From positions 1 to 63,050 of the forward strand of contig CALUIV010000016.1 of assembly GCA_944320775.1 (NCBI GenBank): a stretch of 63,050 bases of DNA, written 5' to 3'. The notes under the pieces are model-generated. The model had not been told where the DNA came from, made no database searches, and saw only the letters and a program-made list of their open reading frames with translations. This document shows positions 17,421 through 26,883 of the stretch, in pieces (positions within the stretch are counted from its first letter, which is position 1; each line of letters starts with the position of its first letter). This DNA comes from an uncultured Paraprevotella sp. (lineage in GTDB: Bacteria > Bacteroidota > Bacteroidia > Bacteroidales > Bacteroidaceae). A program made the translations under genes and the position numbers.

Positions 17421-20400
17421 TGTTTATCGTCGTTATTTGAATTTAAAGAACTGCGTTCCAGCAAACTACGTTCGCGTTCGGCTGCAACCTGTTGGTTTGC
17501 CTCTTCGTGCAATGCAGGTCTGATCTTTTCCTGAAGATACTCGAATGTGATAAACAGTACGGGTACCATGAACAACAATGCCAATGTACCGATAAGCATA
17601 CCACCTACAACACCAGTACCCAGAGAACTGTTTCCGTTAGCACCGGCACCGCTGGCAAACATCAATGGAAGCATACCGAAAATCATGGTCAATACGGTCA
17701 TCAGGATCGGACGCAGACGTGCCTGGGCTGCGGAGTAGGCAGACTCGATGATGCCCATACCTTGGCGGCGGCGTTCCAATGCATACTCGGTGATCAAGAT
17801 TGCGGTTTTGGCAAGAAGACCAATCTGCATGATCACACCGGTTTGCAGATAAATGTTATTTTCAAGACCGAACAGACGGGCGAACAGGAAACTACCCATC
17901 AAACCGCATGGAACAGCGAGGATAACAGCCATAGGAACCAGGAAGCTCTCATAAAGACAAGACAGAATCAGGAAGATGAACACAATACAGATTGCATAGA
18001 TGAATACCGTGTTGTTAGAACCTGCATTCTCTGCTTCCTCACGCGACATACCGCCATATTCATATGTGTATCGGCTCGGCAAAACTTGAGCGGCAACTTC
18101 GGCAATGGCCTGCTGGGCCTGTCCGGTTGAATATCCGTCTGCAACGTTGATATTACAAGGTATTGCATCGAACAAGTTGAATCGGTTGGCCACTTCCGGT
18201 CCCATAGTTTTCTTGATGCTTACAAACTGGCTTACCGGAGCCATGCTTGAACCATTGCGCACATAAATATTGTCCAGTGAGTTTTCATCCAGGCGGTATT
18301 TTGGATCGGCCTGCATCATGACGCGGTACACTTTAGAGAACTGGTTGAAGTTTGAGATGTAGGCACCACCGCAGTAACTTCCCAACTCGCTCAGAATCGT
18401 AGCAGGTGAAATTCCTGCACGTTTACATTTTGCGGCATCGATTTCCACTGAATATTGCGGGAAGTTGATGTTATAAGAGGTGTAGGCCAGTGATATTTCC
18501 GGACGCTGGTTCAATGCTCCGAGGAACTGAACGGCAGTTTGGTAGAAACCGGTTATGTCACCACCAATGCGGTCTTGAAGATTCAAGTCGATAGAGTTAC
18601 CCATACCATATCCGGGAATCATACCGGGTTGGAAAGCAAATACCTGAGCTTCCTTGACATTTTGAAGCATCATATTGAGTTTTCCGAGAACGGCATTGGA
18701 AGACTGGCTTGCTTCTGTTCGTTCTTCCCATGGCTTCAAACGGATGATGAAGGAACCGTACGATGTTCCCTGACCGGCGATGAAACCAAAACCGGAAATC
18801 TTTGAATAATGTTCAACTTCTGGAATCTGTTTGACCACGGCTTCTACTTTGGCCATTGTCTTTTCAGTCTGTTCCAATGTGCTACCCGGAGATACGCTCA
18901 CGTTGACCATGACAGTACCCATATCTTCCTGAGGTACAAGTCCGGTTTTGGTTGTGTTCATGAAATATACCAGCAAAACGATGGCTGCTGCCAGACTGGC
19001 CCAAATCATCCAACTGTGATGAATGAAATACATCACTCCTTTTTTATATTTGCCCATCAATGCATTGAAAGAGGCATTGTAGGCGGCACGTACGCGGCCG
19101 TTGATACTTTTACTGCTTTTTGTTCCATCGGAAGGACGGAGCCACATGGCGCAAAGTGCAGGACAAAGCGTCAAGGCATTGATACATGAAATACCTACGG
19201 ATGTTGCCATAGTCACACCAAATTGGGTGTAGAAGATACCGGAAGTACCGCCCATGAATGTTACCGGTACGAACACGGCCATGAACACCAATGTACAGGT
19301 AAATACGGCCATGGTTACATCAGAAAGGGCATCTTTTGTGGCCAAGTAAGGAGAGGTGTAGCCGACATCAAATTTAGCCTGTACTGCTTCAACAACGACA
19401 ATCGCGTCGTCAACAACGGTTCCGATTGCCAACACCAATGCGAACAGGGTCAAAATGTTGATACTGAATCCTGCAATTTGCAGACAGGCAAAAGTTCCGA
19501 CCAATGAAACGATAATCGAAATAGATGGAATAAGGGTACTCTTGAAGTCCTGCAGGAAGAAATAAACCACCAGGACAACAAGGATGATTGCGATGATCAA
19601 TGTCTCAACAACTTCGTGGATAGATGCGAACAGGAAATCGTTTGAGCTCATCATCGTCATGAAGTCAGTTCCGGCGGGGAGATCCTTCTTAATGTCGTTC
19701 AACAGATTCGTAATTCGTTCGTTTACTTCAGTTGCATTTGAACCTGCTACCTGATAAACCATGAAGGTACAGGATGGGTGTCCGTCCATCGTACCATCGA
19801 AGCTATAGGACAATGAACCAAGTTCTACGCGAGCTACATCTTTCAGTCTAAGTACGTTTCCATCTGGAAGAGCCTTGATGACAATGTTCTCGAATTCTTC
19901 AACGCTCGTGAAACGTCCCCGATATTTCATGGTGAACTGGAATGTGTTTTGTGAATTCTCACCCAGTGCGCCAACCGGTGCCTCCAAGTTCTGTTCGTTG
20001 AGAACAGCTGTGATATCGGACGGATTCAGGCTATACTGTGCCATAACATCCGGTTTTAACCAGATACGCATACTATAGGTATCACCCATAGCCATTACGT
20101 CGCCGACACCCTCTACACGTTTGATCTGTGGAACAACGTTAATGTCCAGGTAGTTGGACAGGAATGTCTTGTCGTAACGGTCGTCTGTACTGTATAATGC
20201 ACCGATCTGCAAGAAGCTTGTCTGACGTTTAGATGTGGTCACACCGATTTTTGTTACTTCGGCTGGCAACAAACCTTGTGCTTTGGAAACACGGTTCTGC
20301 ACGTTGACCGCTGCCATATCCGGGTCTGTTCCTTGCTTGAAGTAGACTTCAATACTTGCAGAACCTGAGTTTGTAGCAGTGGACTGGATGTAAGTCATGT

Positions 20401-20623
20401 TTTCCACACCATTGATACTCTCTTCCAAAGGCTGGATAACGGCTTTCATTACAGCATCCGCACTTGCTCCGGTATAGGTTGCTGATACGCGTACTGTAGG
20501 TGGCGCAATATCCGGATATTGCTCAATAGGCAAGGTTGCCAAAGAAATAAAGCCCACAATCAGGATCAGAATGGAGATGGACATAGCCATCACCGGGCGT
20601 TTAATAAATATATTTCCTTTCAT
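17417..20623 (-). CDS. RND multidrug efflux pump, HAE1/AcrB family
   Basis: This is the proton-driven inner-membrane pump of a tripartite exporter. The 1068-aa protein has the first helix at 10-28, large periplasmic loops with the docking/porter domains, and the proton-relay aspartates in GTVVDDAIVVVE near 402-413. The family motif GTSGIFYTQFGVT follows near 460. It starts 59 bases after the adaptor gene. The cytoplasmic tail of about 30 charged residues is slightly long for the family. Confidence 0.96.
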   Translation of the reverse strand: MKGNIFIKRPVMAMSISILILIVGFISLATLPIEQYPDIAPPTVRVSATYTGASADAVMKAVIQPLEESINGVENMTYIQSTATNSGSASIEVYFKQGTDPDMAAVNVQNRVSKAQGLLPAEVTKIGVTTSKRQTSFLQIGALYSTDDRYDKTFLSNYLDINVVPQIKRVEGVGDVMAMGDTYSMRIWLKPDVMAQYSLNPSDITAVLNEQNLEAPVGALGENSQNTFQFTMKYRGRFTSVEEFENIVIKALPDGNVLRLKDVARVELGSLSYSFDGTMDGHPSCTFMVYQVAGSNATEVNERITNLLNDIKKDLPAGTDFMTMMSSNDFLFASIHEVVETLIIAIILVVLVVYFFLQDFKSTLIPSISIIVSLVGTFACLQIAGFSINILTLFALVLAIGTVVDDAIVVVEAVQAKFDVGYTSPYLATKDALSDVTMAVFTCTLVFMAVFVPVTFMGGTSGIFYTQFGVTMATSVGISCINALTLCPALCAMWLRPSDGTKSSKSINGRVRAAYNASFNALMGKYKKGVMYFIHHSWMIWASLAAAIVLLVYFMNTTKTGLVPQEDMGTVMVNVSVSPGSTLEQTEKTMAKVEAVVKQIPEVEHYSKISGFGFIAGQGTSYGSFIIRLKPWEERTEASQSSNAVLGKLNMMLQNVKEAQVFAFQPGMIPGYGMGNSIDLNLQDRIGGDITGFYQTAVQFLGALNQRPEISLAYTSYNINFPQYSVEIDAAKCKRAGISPATILSELGSYCGGAYISNFNQFSKVYRVMMQADPKYRLDENSLDNIYVRNGSSMAPVSQFVSIKKTMGPEVANRFNLFDAIPCNINVADGYSTGQAQQAIAEVAAQVLPSRYTYEYGGMSREEAENAGSNNTVFIYAICIVFIFLILSCLYESFLVPMAVILAVPCGLMGSFLFARLFGLENNIYLQTGVIMQIGLLAKTAILITEYALERRRQGMGIIESAYSAAQARLRPILMTVLTMIFGMLPLMFASGAGANGNSSLGTGVVGGMLIGTLALLFMVPVLFITFEYLQEKIRPALHEEANQQVAAERERSLLERSSLNSNNDDKQ

Positions 20624-20682
20624 TTGTTTTTATTTCCTTATAAAGTCGCTAAATAATAAAAGAGATTTTCTTTTATTTTCTT

Positions 20683-21813
20683 TTATTTCTGCTTGTCTTT
20701 TGTGTCGGTAGAAGCCTGTCCGACGGGTGTACCCTCACGAACAAGACCTGCACCTTCTGCAATAATCGTTTCGCCTTGTTTCAGACCGTCGAGTACGATA
20801 TATTCACGTCCGTCATTGATTGGAGCTACCGTGATTTGAGTACTTTGAGCTTTTCCGTCAACTACTTTGTAAACAAGAACTTTATCTTGCAGTTCAACAG
20901 TTGCTTCCTGTGGAATGACAATGCAATTGTTATAATAAGTAGGAATAATTACATTGCCTGAAGATCCGGCATGCAACAGATGATTCTTGTTCGGGAATGC
21001 AGCACGCAATGTTACAGAACCGGTAGTACGGTCAATAACACCACTGATGCTTTCTACGCGTCCACTATCGGGCAAGATAGAACCGTCGCTAAGTTGCAAT
21101 TGGATAGACGGCATTTTTTTGATGGCTTCTTCCGGTGAACCATATTCACGAATCATTTCGAGAAGTGAAGTTTCGTTCATGGAGAAGTAGACATACATTT
21201 CATCATTATCGGAAACGGTGGTCAATGGTTGAGTCATGGCACTGCCAACTAATGCTCCCTGACGGTAGGGCAGAGTGCCGACAACTCCGTCTGAAGGGCT
21301 CATCACTGTGGTGTATGACAGATTGTTTGCAGCATTGATCCGTTGAGCTTTTGCCTGTTCTAATGCAGCTTTGGCACTTAAAAGATCATTTTCTGCTTTG
21401 CGGAGATCAAAATCAGATACAACTTGCTGGTCATACAGACGTTTACGGCTGTCAAAATTCAACTGAGCCGTTGCCAATGCAGCTTCTGCAGCTTTGACAT
21501 TCGCTTCTGCAGTTGTCAAGGCAGCCTTGTATGGCACTTGATCAATAATAAACAGAATTTGTCCTTTTTTTACGCGTTGGCCTTCTGTGACGCAAAGTTT
21601 TTGTAATGTTCCGCCAACTTGTGGATAAATTTCAATGTCTTGTCGTCCGCGAATTGTTGCTGAATAATTTGTCGTTAATTCGCGAGATTGTGTTTCAACC
21701 GTCATGGTTTTGTGTGGAGTAGCTACCATTTGCGATTGTTGTTTTTTACAACTGGTCATGGAAACCAGGCCAATCAGTACTGCCAATGATGCAGTCATCA
21801 TTCTTTTTTTCAT
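20683..21813 (-). CDS. RND efflux periplasmic adaptor (AcrA/MexA type) lipoprotein
   Basis: This membrane-fusion protein links pump and outer-membrane duct. The 376-aa sequence has a lipoprotein signal (SMTSC), a split biotinyl-lipoyl domain (EIYPQVGGTLQKL near 60-73; TVMSPSDGVVGTLPYRQGALV near 170-190), a helical hairpin near 95-165 and the beta-barrel and membrane-proximal domains. It is the first gene of the operon, divergent from an AraC regulator with a 181-base gap. Confidence 0.95.
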   Translation of the reverse strand: MKKRMMTASLAVLIGLVSMTSCKKQQSQMVATPHKTMTVETQSRELTTNYSATIRGRQDIEIYPQVGGTLQKLCVTEGQRVKKGQILFIIDQVPYKAALTTAEANVKAAEAALATAQLNFDSRKRLYDQQVVSDFDLRKAENDLLSAKAALEQAKAQRINAANNLSYTTVMSPSDGVVGTLPYRQGALVGSAMTQPLTTVSDNDEMYVYFSMNETSLLEMIREYGSPEEAIKKMPSIQLQLSDGSILPDSGRVESISGVIDRTTGSVTLRAAFPNKNHLLHAGSSGNVIIPTYYNNCIVIPQEATVELQDKVLVYKVVDGKAQSTQITVAPINDGREYIVLDGLKQGETIIAEGAGLVREGTPVGQASTDTKDKQK

Positions 21814-21857
21814 AAGTCAATTTTGTTTTTTAAACTATTCTACTCTTTTAGCCGGTG

Positions 21858-21889
21858 CAAAACTACAAAGAATAAATCGGAGCCAACAA
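21858..21889 (-). promoter_or_regulatory. Promoter of the RND operon, TTG-N21-TAGTTTTG
   Basis: On the minus strand TAGTTTTG (21858-21865) fits the -7 consensus and TTG at 21887-21889 lies 21 bases upstream. The start of transcription would be close to 21850, giving a leader of about 35-40 bases. The divergent AraC gene shares this region, so its operators are likely here. Confidence 0.6.
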
Positions 21890-21994
21890 CAAAAAAGGAA
21901 CATTAATTGTACATTTACGGAACAATGTTTTGAAATGAACAAATTTGTTCCTAATTTTACAAGCAGAATATTTTAATGAATGTTATAATATGTA

Positions 21995-22879
21995 ATGAAT
22001 GAGGTAGTTAGCACACAAATGTATGCTTGTGGCAATACAAATTTAGAGTCGTTAAAAGAACATCCATTTACTTCGGATAAACATTTAGTCCTTTTAATTG
22101 AAGAAGGTTCTGCAAAAGTCCTGATTGATGATGATCAAGTGTTAGCGACCAAAAATACGATGATTTTTATCAGACCACAAACGGAGCTGCGTTTACTGGA
22201 ACGTAGTAATGACTTCCGTTCTTTTTATGCTGTTTTTTTGTTAAGTTTGGTGCATGAAGCAACTCAACGGATTGAACCGGCATTTTTTGCTATTGTGTTT
22301 CAGAAAAAGATTTGGCCTGTTGTTCCCGAGATCAGAGCTTGTGTAGAAGCGTTTAAAACGATGTTCCGGTATTCATGTTCAGATTTTGATAATCCTTTTC
22401 GACATGACATGATCGTTTCATTGATTTCTATTTTTATTCGGGGCTTTTATGGCTTATTGCAAAAACAGTATCCCAGTTTACAATCCAGTCAATCCATTCG
22501 TACAAATGCCCTTTTTAGAAAGTTTCTGCATTTGCTCGAAGAATATTATATGATAGAACATAGTGTACAGTTTTATGCGGAACAGATGTATATTTCTTCG
22601 AAGTATTTGACACAGATAACACGTAAGGTCACTCAGAAAACTCCTAAAGCATTAATCGATTTCAGGTTGATTTCCGAATCAATCAGATTATTGGAAAAAA
22701 CAGATTTAAGTATTCAGGAAATTAGCAATAAACTTGGGTTTCCCGATCAGTCGTACTTTGGACGTTTTTTTCGGCGATATTTGCATGTGTCACCTGCAAT
22801 ATATCGGGTTAATCCCGGAAAGGTGCGAATACCGCAATTTGTGGAATTTAAAAACAAATCACTGTCTGAGAAAATCTAA
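21995..22879 (+). CDS. AraC-family transcriptional regulator
   Basis: The 294-aa protein has an AraC-type cupin-like N-terminal half and a C-terminal double helix-turn-helix at about residues 190-275 (MYISSKYLTQITRKVTQKTP; IQEISNKLGFPDQSYFGRFF). It is divergent from the RND operon and is its probable regulator. The N-terminal region contains GSAKVLIDDDQVLATKNTMIF, the usual sensory barrel. The inducer is unknown. Confidence 0.92.
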   Translation: MNEVVSTQMYACGNTNLESLKEHPFTSDKHLVLLIEEGSAKVLIDDDQVLATKNTMIFIRPQTELRLLERSNDFRSFYAVFLLSLVHEATQRIEPAFFAIVFQKKIWPVVPEIRACVEAFKTMFRYSCSDFDNPFRHDMIVSLISIFIRGFYGLLQKQYPSLQSSQSIRTNALFRKFLHLLEEYYMIEHSVQFYAEQMYISSKYLTQITRKVTQKTPKALIDFRLISESIRLLEKTDLSIQEISNKLGFPDQSYFGRFFRRYLHVSPAIYRVNPGKVRIPQFVEFKNKSLSEKI

Positions 22880-22906
22880 CAAATATTTTATTCCTCTTAG
22901 ACAGTG
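22860..22906. terminator. Possible bidirectional hairpin at araC-type/MFS convergence
   Basis: CACTGTCTgAG pairs with CTtAGACAGTG (10 of 11 positions) around a 25-base AT-rich loop that contains the regulator stop codon. There is no strong T-run on either side, so termination is only suggested by the convergent position. Confidence 0.4.
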
Positions 22907-22917
22907 ATAAATGGTGT

Positions 22918-24090
22918 TTATTTTATATCTTTCCGACAGTTCTTCAAGAACCATTGGTGGGTGTAGCGCAGATAGGCCACGGCTGAAAATATGATTGAGC
23001 ATAGCCCTAAATAATCAGCTATTTTGTGATATTTCAATACAAGTGTGCTGCATGCCATTACTCCTAAATAGATGCCGCATTCCCAACCTAACATGTAAGT
23101 GCTTTGACCGGTTCCACGTTCACAGTGTTCGGCAACTCTGATAAAATACAGCAAATATCTGCTTGTGATGAGACTTATTCCGGCACCGGCCAGAATACCG
23201 CTCAGCATGTGGTCGATACTGAACGCTTCAGTAAGATTACCACAGAAAACGATTGCCAGAAGGGTTGATCCCAATAAAACTTCAGTCAAGGAGTCTTTTC
23301 CTTTAAAGAACAATTCATGTAAGAGCAATGCAATCAACATTCCGGTCATCATCATCGTAAAAAATGTGATTGACAGGTTCATAAACAGAAGAAGTCCCAT
23401 GGCAAAGGTTGTGGGCAGCATGGTGAAGAATAATGGTTTTGCCTTTTTCATCCAAAAACGATCCGTTGAGAATTTTTTGGGGTCTAATGGCGTACGGAAA
23501 GGAACCTTTAGTTGTAATACTAACAGAAATGCTATGAATGAGCAGAGAGCAGAAAACCATATAACATATCGAGTTTCGTAAAACAGACTCAGGTACAATG
23601 CTGATGCAGGTCCTAATGATAGGGCAAATCTGGAAAACCAATAATAAACATGGGCTGCACGTGTTCGAAGTGAAGTCTGGGTAAGATCTATTAATAATGT
23701 ACTACCCATGGCAATCTGGAAAAGACCAAATGCAGAACCCTGGCAAAAACGTGCTACGATATAGATCCATTCCGGTAAGTCGAACAGGGTACATAAAGTA
23801 AACAGGAGCATAAATAACAATGCCCGAAGACAGATGGATTTCCTGCTTCTGTGATCTAACCAATAGTTAGCCATGGGCCCCCATGTAAATATACCTATAC
23901 CGAAGATGGAAACTACAGTGCCTGAAATAGCCAGGTTTTCATGAAAATGCTTGCCGATGATGATGGGCTCTATCGGCAAGAGCATGTACATGGCCATGCT
24001 GGCAAAAAGATTCGCCAATAAAAGGGACCAGAATACTGGTCTCCATAATTCTTTTTGGTTTAGCTGCAAATTAATACTGTTCGTTTGCAT
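22918..24090 (-). CDS. MFS transporter
   Basis: The 390-aa protein has about twelve hydrophobic segments and an MFS loop motif ([16 protein letters not shown] near 80-95) with [21 protein letters not shown] near 115-135. The substrate is unknown. Its ATG lies inside the 3' end of panB (20-base overlap), so translation is coupled to panB. That linkage is seen; whether the transporter handles pantothenate pathway compounds is not known. Confidence 0.88.
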   Translation of the reverse strand: MQTNSINLQLNQKELWRPVFWSLLLANLFASMAMYMLLPIEPIIIGKHFHENLAISGTVVSIFGIGIFTWGPMANYWLDHRSRKSICLRALLFMLLFTLCTLFDLPEWIYIVARFCQGSAFGLFQIAMGSTLLIDLTQTSLRTRAAHVYYWFSRFALSLGPASALYLSLFYETRYVIWFSALCSFIAFLLVLQLKVPFRTPLDPKKFSTDRFWMKKAKPLFFTMLPTTFAMGLLLFMNLSITFFTMMMTGMLIALLLHELFFKGKDSLTEVLLGSTLLAIVFCGNLTEAFSIDHMLSGILAGAGISLITSRYLLYFIRVAEHCERGTGQSTYMLGWECGIYLGVMACSTLVLKYHKIADYLGLCSIIFSAVAYLRYTHQWFLKNCRKDIK

Positions 24091-24892
24091 TGGGGAATTC
24101 TACATTTTTGACGTCAGTGATGTATTGTCCTATGGCATCGGTCATCATTGTATGCAGATCCGCATAGCGTCTGAGAAATTTTGGTGAGAATCCTTTATTC
24201 ATACCCAACATATCATTGACCACTAAAACCTGTCCGTCAACACCATTACCGGCGCCGATACCGATTACAGGTATGGTCAGTTCTGAAGCAACACGTTTGG
24301 CTAATTCAGCTGGGATCTTTTCTAAGACAAGCCCGAAACATCCTGCTTCCTCAAGAGCATGTGCATCTTCAATAAGCTTCTTTGCTTCTGCTTCTTCTTT
24401 AGCTCTTACTGCGTAGGTTCCGAATTTATTTATACTTTGTGGTGTCAGGCCTAAATGTCCCATAATTGGAATACCTGCTGCAAGAATCGCTTTGACAGTG
24501 TCTAAAATTTCCGTTCCACCTTCCAACTTTAAGGCATCACAGCCACTCTCTTTCATGATTCGGACTGCATTTTTCACTCCTTCTGTCGGGTTTACCTGGT
24601 ATGTTCCGAATGGCATATCACAAATGACGAGTGCTCTTTTTGCGCCCCGCATAACGGAAGTAGCGTGGTAAATCATTTGATCTAAAGTGATTGGCAGTGT
24701 CGTTGTGTTGCCCGCCATTACATTTGAGGCAGAATCACCTACAAGAATAACATCAATACCGGCTCCGTCTACAATTTGTGCCATAGTATAGTCGTAAGCG
24801 GTAAGCATTGCTATTTTCTTGCCTTGTTGTTTCATTTCAATGAGTCTGTGGGTAGTGACTTTTCGAGTGTCATCAACTAAATATCCAGCCAT
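24071..24892 (-). CDS. panB: 3-methyl-2-oxobutanoate hydroxymethyltransferase (ketopantoate synthase)
   Basis: PanB transfers a hydroxymethyl group from methylene-THF to alpha-ketoisovalerate, the first committed step to pantothenate and CoA. The 273-aa length is standard. Metal and substrate residues are in [19 protein letters not shown] (near 29-47), [11 protein letters not shown] (51-61) and the catalytic Glu in LEKIPAELA near 184. The [20 protein letters not shown] signature near 211-230 is intact. Confidence 0.96.
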   Translation of the reverse strand: MAGYLVDDTRKVTTHRLIEMKQQGKKIAMLTAYDYTMAQIVDGAGIDVILVGDSASNVMAGNTTTLPITLDQMIYHATSVMRGAKRALVICDMPFGTYQVNPTEGVKNAVRIMKESGCDALKLEGGTEILDTVKAILAAGIPIMGHLGLTPQSINKFGTYAVRAKEEAEAKKLIEDAHALEEAGCFGLVLEKIPAELAKRVASELTIPVIGIGAGNGVDGQVLVVNDMLGMNKGFSPKFLRRYADLHTMMTDAIGQYITDVKNVEFPNANEQY

Positions 24893-25066
24893 AATTTTAT
24901 GTGTTTTATAAATTTTGGCGCAAAATTACTGTTTTTTTTAGAATGTGCACAGCAGTAGGGCATTTTTTGCAAGATTCAGATCGTCTAATGACGCGGTTAG
25001 AGTAACTTCTGAAAATTCTAAAACAGAAAATTTAATAGTTTCTTATGAAACAATCCAATTTTTATC

Positions 25067-25074
25067 TATTTTTG
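25067..25074 (+). promoter_or_regulatory. Candidate -7 element TATTTTTG
   Basis: Exact TAnnTTTG match 29 bases before the acyl-CoA ligase ATG. The upstream region is AT-rich and shows no clean TTTG at ideal spacing. Confidence 0.5.
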
Positions 25075-25102
25075 CATAAAAAATAATTTTTAGGTAATCC
25101 AA

Positions 25103-26764
25103 ATGACAACAGGACTTTTAGAGTTGATAGAAAAAAGTGTCAGAGATAATTGGGATAACAATGCGTTTACTGATTTTCAGGGGACAACTTTGCGTTATAA
25201 AGATGTTGCCAGAAAAATCGAAAAGATGCATTTGCTGATGTCTTATTCTGGCATTCAAAAAGGAGATAAAATTGCTGTTTGCGGTCGTAATAGTGGACAT
25301 TGGTGTGTCGCTTTTCTGGCAGTTATTACCTATGGTGCCGTAGTGGTTCCAATTTTACATGAGTTTAAAGCAGACAATATTCATAATATCGTAAATCATT
25401 CAGAAGCTCGTTTATTGTTTGTTGGCGATTATGTTTGGGAAAATTTGAATGATGAAGAAATGCCGAATTTGGAGGGTGTCGTTTGTTTGAATGATTTTCG
25501 TCTCCTGACTTCACGTTCTGAACAGTTGGTTTATGCTCGTGAGCATTTGAATGCGTTGTTCGGAGCAAAATATCCCACAAATTTTCGTGCGCAACATATT
25601 TCGTATCATCGTGAACTATCTTCAGAAGATCTGGTGATTATAAATTATACTTCCGGGACAACTGGATTCTCGAAAGGAGTAATGTTGCCCTGTCGCAGCA
25701 TTCTTTCGAATATCTTATTTTGTCAGGATAAAATTGGTCTACAACCAGGCGATCGTATAGTTTCTATGTTGCCTTTAGGGCATGTCTATGGGCTTGTATT
25801 TGATTTCTTATATGGTGTATGTGCTGGAGCGCATTTGCATTTTTTGACACGAATGCCGTCTCCTAAGATTATCAAAACGACAGTAGCTGAAATCCGTCCG
25901 AGAGTCATATCATGTGTACCATTGGTTGTGGAGAAACTTTTTAAACAGGAAGTTTTACCGAAATTAGACAATACTTTGGGTAAACTGCTGCTACGCGTAC
26001 CTTATATTTGTGAACGTCTGAAAGATTCAGCTCGTAAGGAAGGTTTACGGTTGTTTGGAGACAATTTGATCGAAATTATTATTGGCGGTGCTCCATTGAA
26101 TGCTGAAATGGAAGACTTTTTGCGAAGTATCCGTTTCCCATATTCTATTGCTTATGGAATGACAGAGTGTGGTCCGATCATAGCTCATAGTCCATGGAAT
26201 GAATTGGCTTGTCATTCTTGTGGAAAAGTTGCCGATCGTATGTCTGTACGAATTTTAAGTAATGATCCTCAACGTGTTCCTGGAGAATTGTTGTGTCGTG
26301 GGGCGAATACGATGTTAGGCTATTATAAGAATCAGGAGGCGACAGCACAGGTGATTGATCAAGACGGATGGCTTCATACAGGAGATATGGCTGTTCTTAG
26401 CGTTTCAGGAGATCTTTATATAAAAGGACGTTGTAAGAATATGCTTTTAAGTGCCAATGGGCAGAATATTTATCCCGAAGAATTGGAAGCTAAATGGAAT
26501 AATATGCCGTTTGTTTGTGAGTCACTTATTGTGATGCACGAACATAAACTGGTGGCTTTGGTGTATCCGGATATGGGAGAGGCTGCACGTAATGGACTTA
26601 ATGAGAAACAATTGATGGAGCGCTTGGAGACCAATCGAATGGAAATCAATAAGGAATTAGCTGCTTATGAACAGATAACCAGAGTGGTTTTAAGAAACGA
26701 GGAATTCGAAAAAACAGCTAAGAAAAGTATTAAACGGTATTTGTATCAGAATCTGGATTTTTAG
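25103..26764 (+). CDS. AMP-forming long-chain acyl-CoA synthetase-like ligase
   Basis: The 553-aa ANL-superfamily enzyme has the ATP-binding INYTSGTTGFSKGV near residues 178-191, SIAYGMTECGPIIAHSP near 349-365, and the core hinge DGWLHTGDMAVLSVSGDLYIKGR near 423-445 followed by the catalytic lysine region KKSIKRYL near 541-548. It likely activates fatty acids to acyl-CoA. It is shorter than classical FadD-type proteins of about 600 aa. It is transcribed alone, 338 bases upstream of ileS. Confidence 0.9.
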   Translation: MTTGLLELIEKSVRDNWDNNAFTDFQGTTLRYKDVARKIEKMHLLMSYSGIQKGDKIAVCGRNSGHWCVAFLAVITYGAVVVPILHEFKADNIHNIVNHSEARLLFVGDYVWENLNDEEMPNLEGVVCLNDFRLLTSRSEQLVYAREHLNALFGAKYPTNFRAQHISYHRELSSEDLVIINYTSGTTGFSKGVMLPCRSILSNILFCQDKIGLQPGDRIVSMLPLGHVYGLVFDFLYGVCAGAHLHFLTRMPSPKIIKTTVAEIRPRVISCVPLVVEKLFKQEVLPKLDNTLGKLLLRVPYICERLKDSARKEGLRLFGDNLIEIIIGGAPLNAEMEDFLRSIRFPYSIAYGMTECGPIIAHSPWNELACHSCGKVADRMSVRILSNDPQRVPGELLCRGANTMLGYYKNQEATAQVIDQDGWLHTGDMAVLSVSGDLYIKGRCKNMLLSANGQNIYPEELEAKWNNMPFVCESLIVMHEHKLVALVYPDMGEAARNGLNEKQLMERLETNRMEINKELAAYEQITRVVLRNEEFEKTAKKSIKRYLYQNLDF

Positions 26765-26805
26765 ATTTTTGATCGGATTTCTTTTTTCCTTCTCGATAAA
26801 ATTGC

Positions 26806-26813
26806 TATTTTTG
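26806..26813 (+). promoter_or_regulatory. Candidate -7 element TATTTTTG before ileS
   Basis: TAnnTTTG match 70 bases before the ileS ATG. The leader that follows is short and AT-rich and shows no T-box or other structured element. Confidence 0.5.
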
Positions 26814-26883
26814 CGAAACTTTTGAGTATAGGCTATTTAAAAGTTGGAAAAACATACAAAAATGTTAGATAATTAAAATAAAT

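Noticed and set aside
17492-18130. Long plus-strand ORF opposite the RND pump gene
   Set aside because: It is antisense to a clear RND gene, Cys/His/Gln-rich, and has no family features; it is a shadow frame.
26814-26883. T-box or other leader riboswitch before ileS
   Set aside because: The leader is short, AT-rich and has no stem array, anticodon-type loop or terminator.
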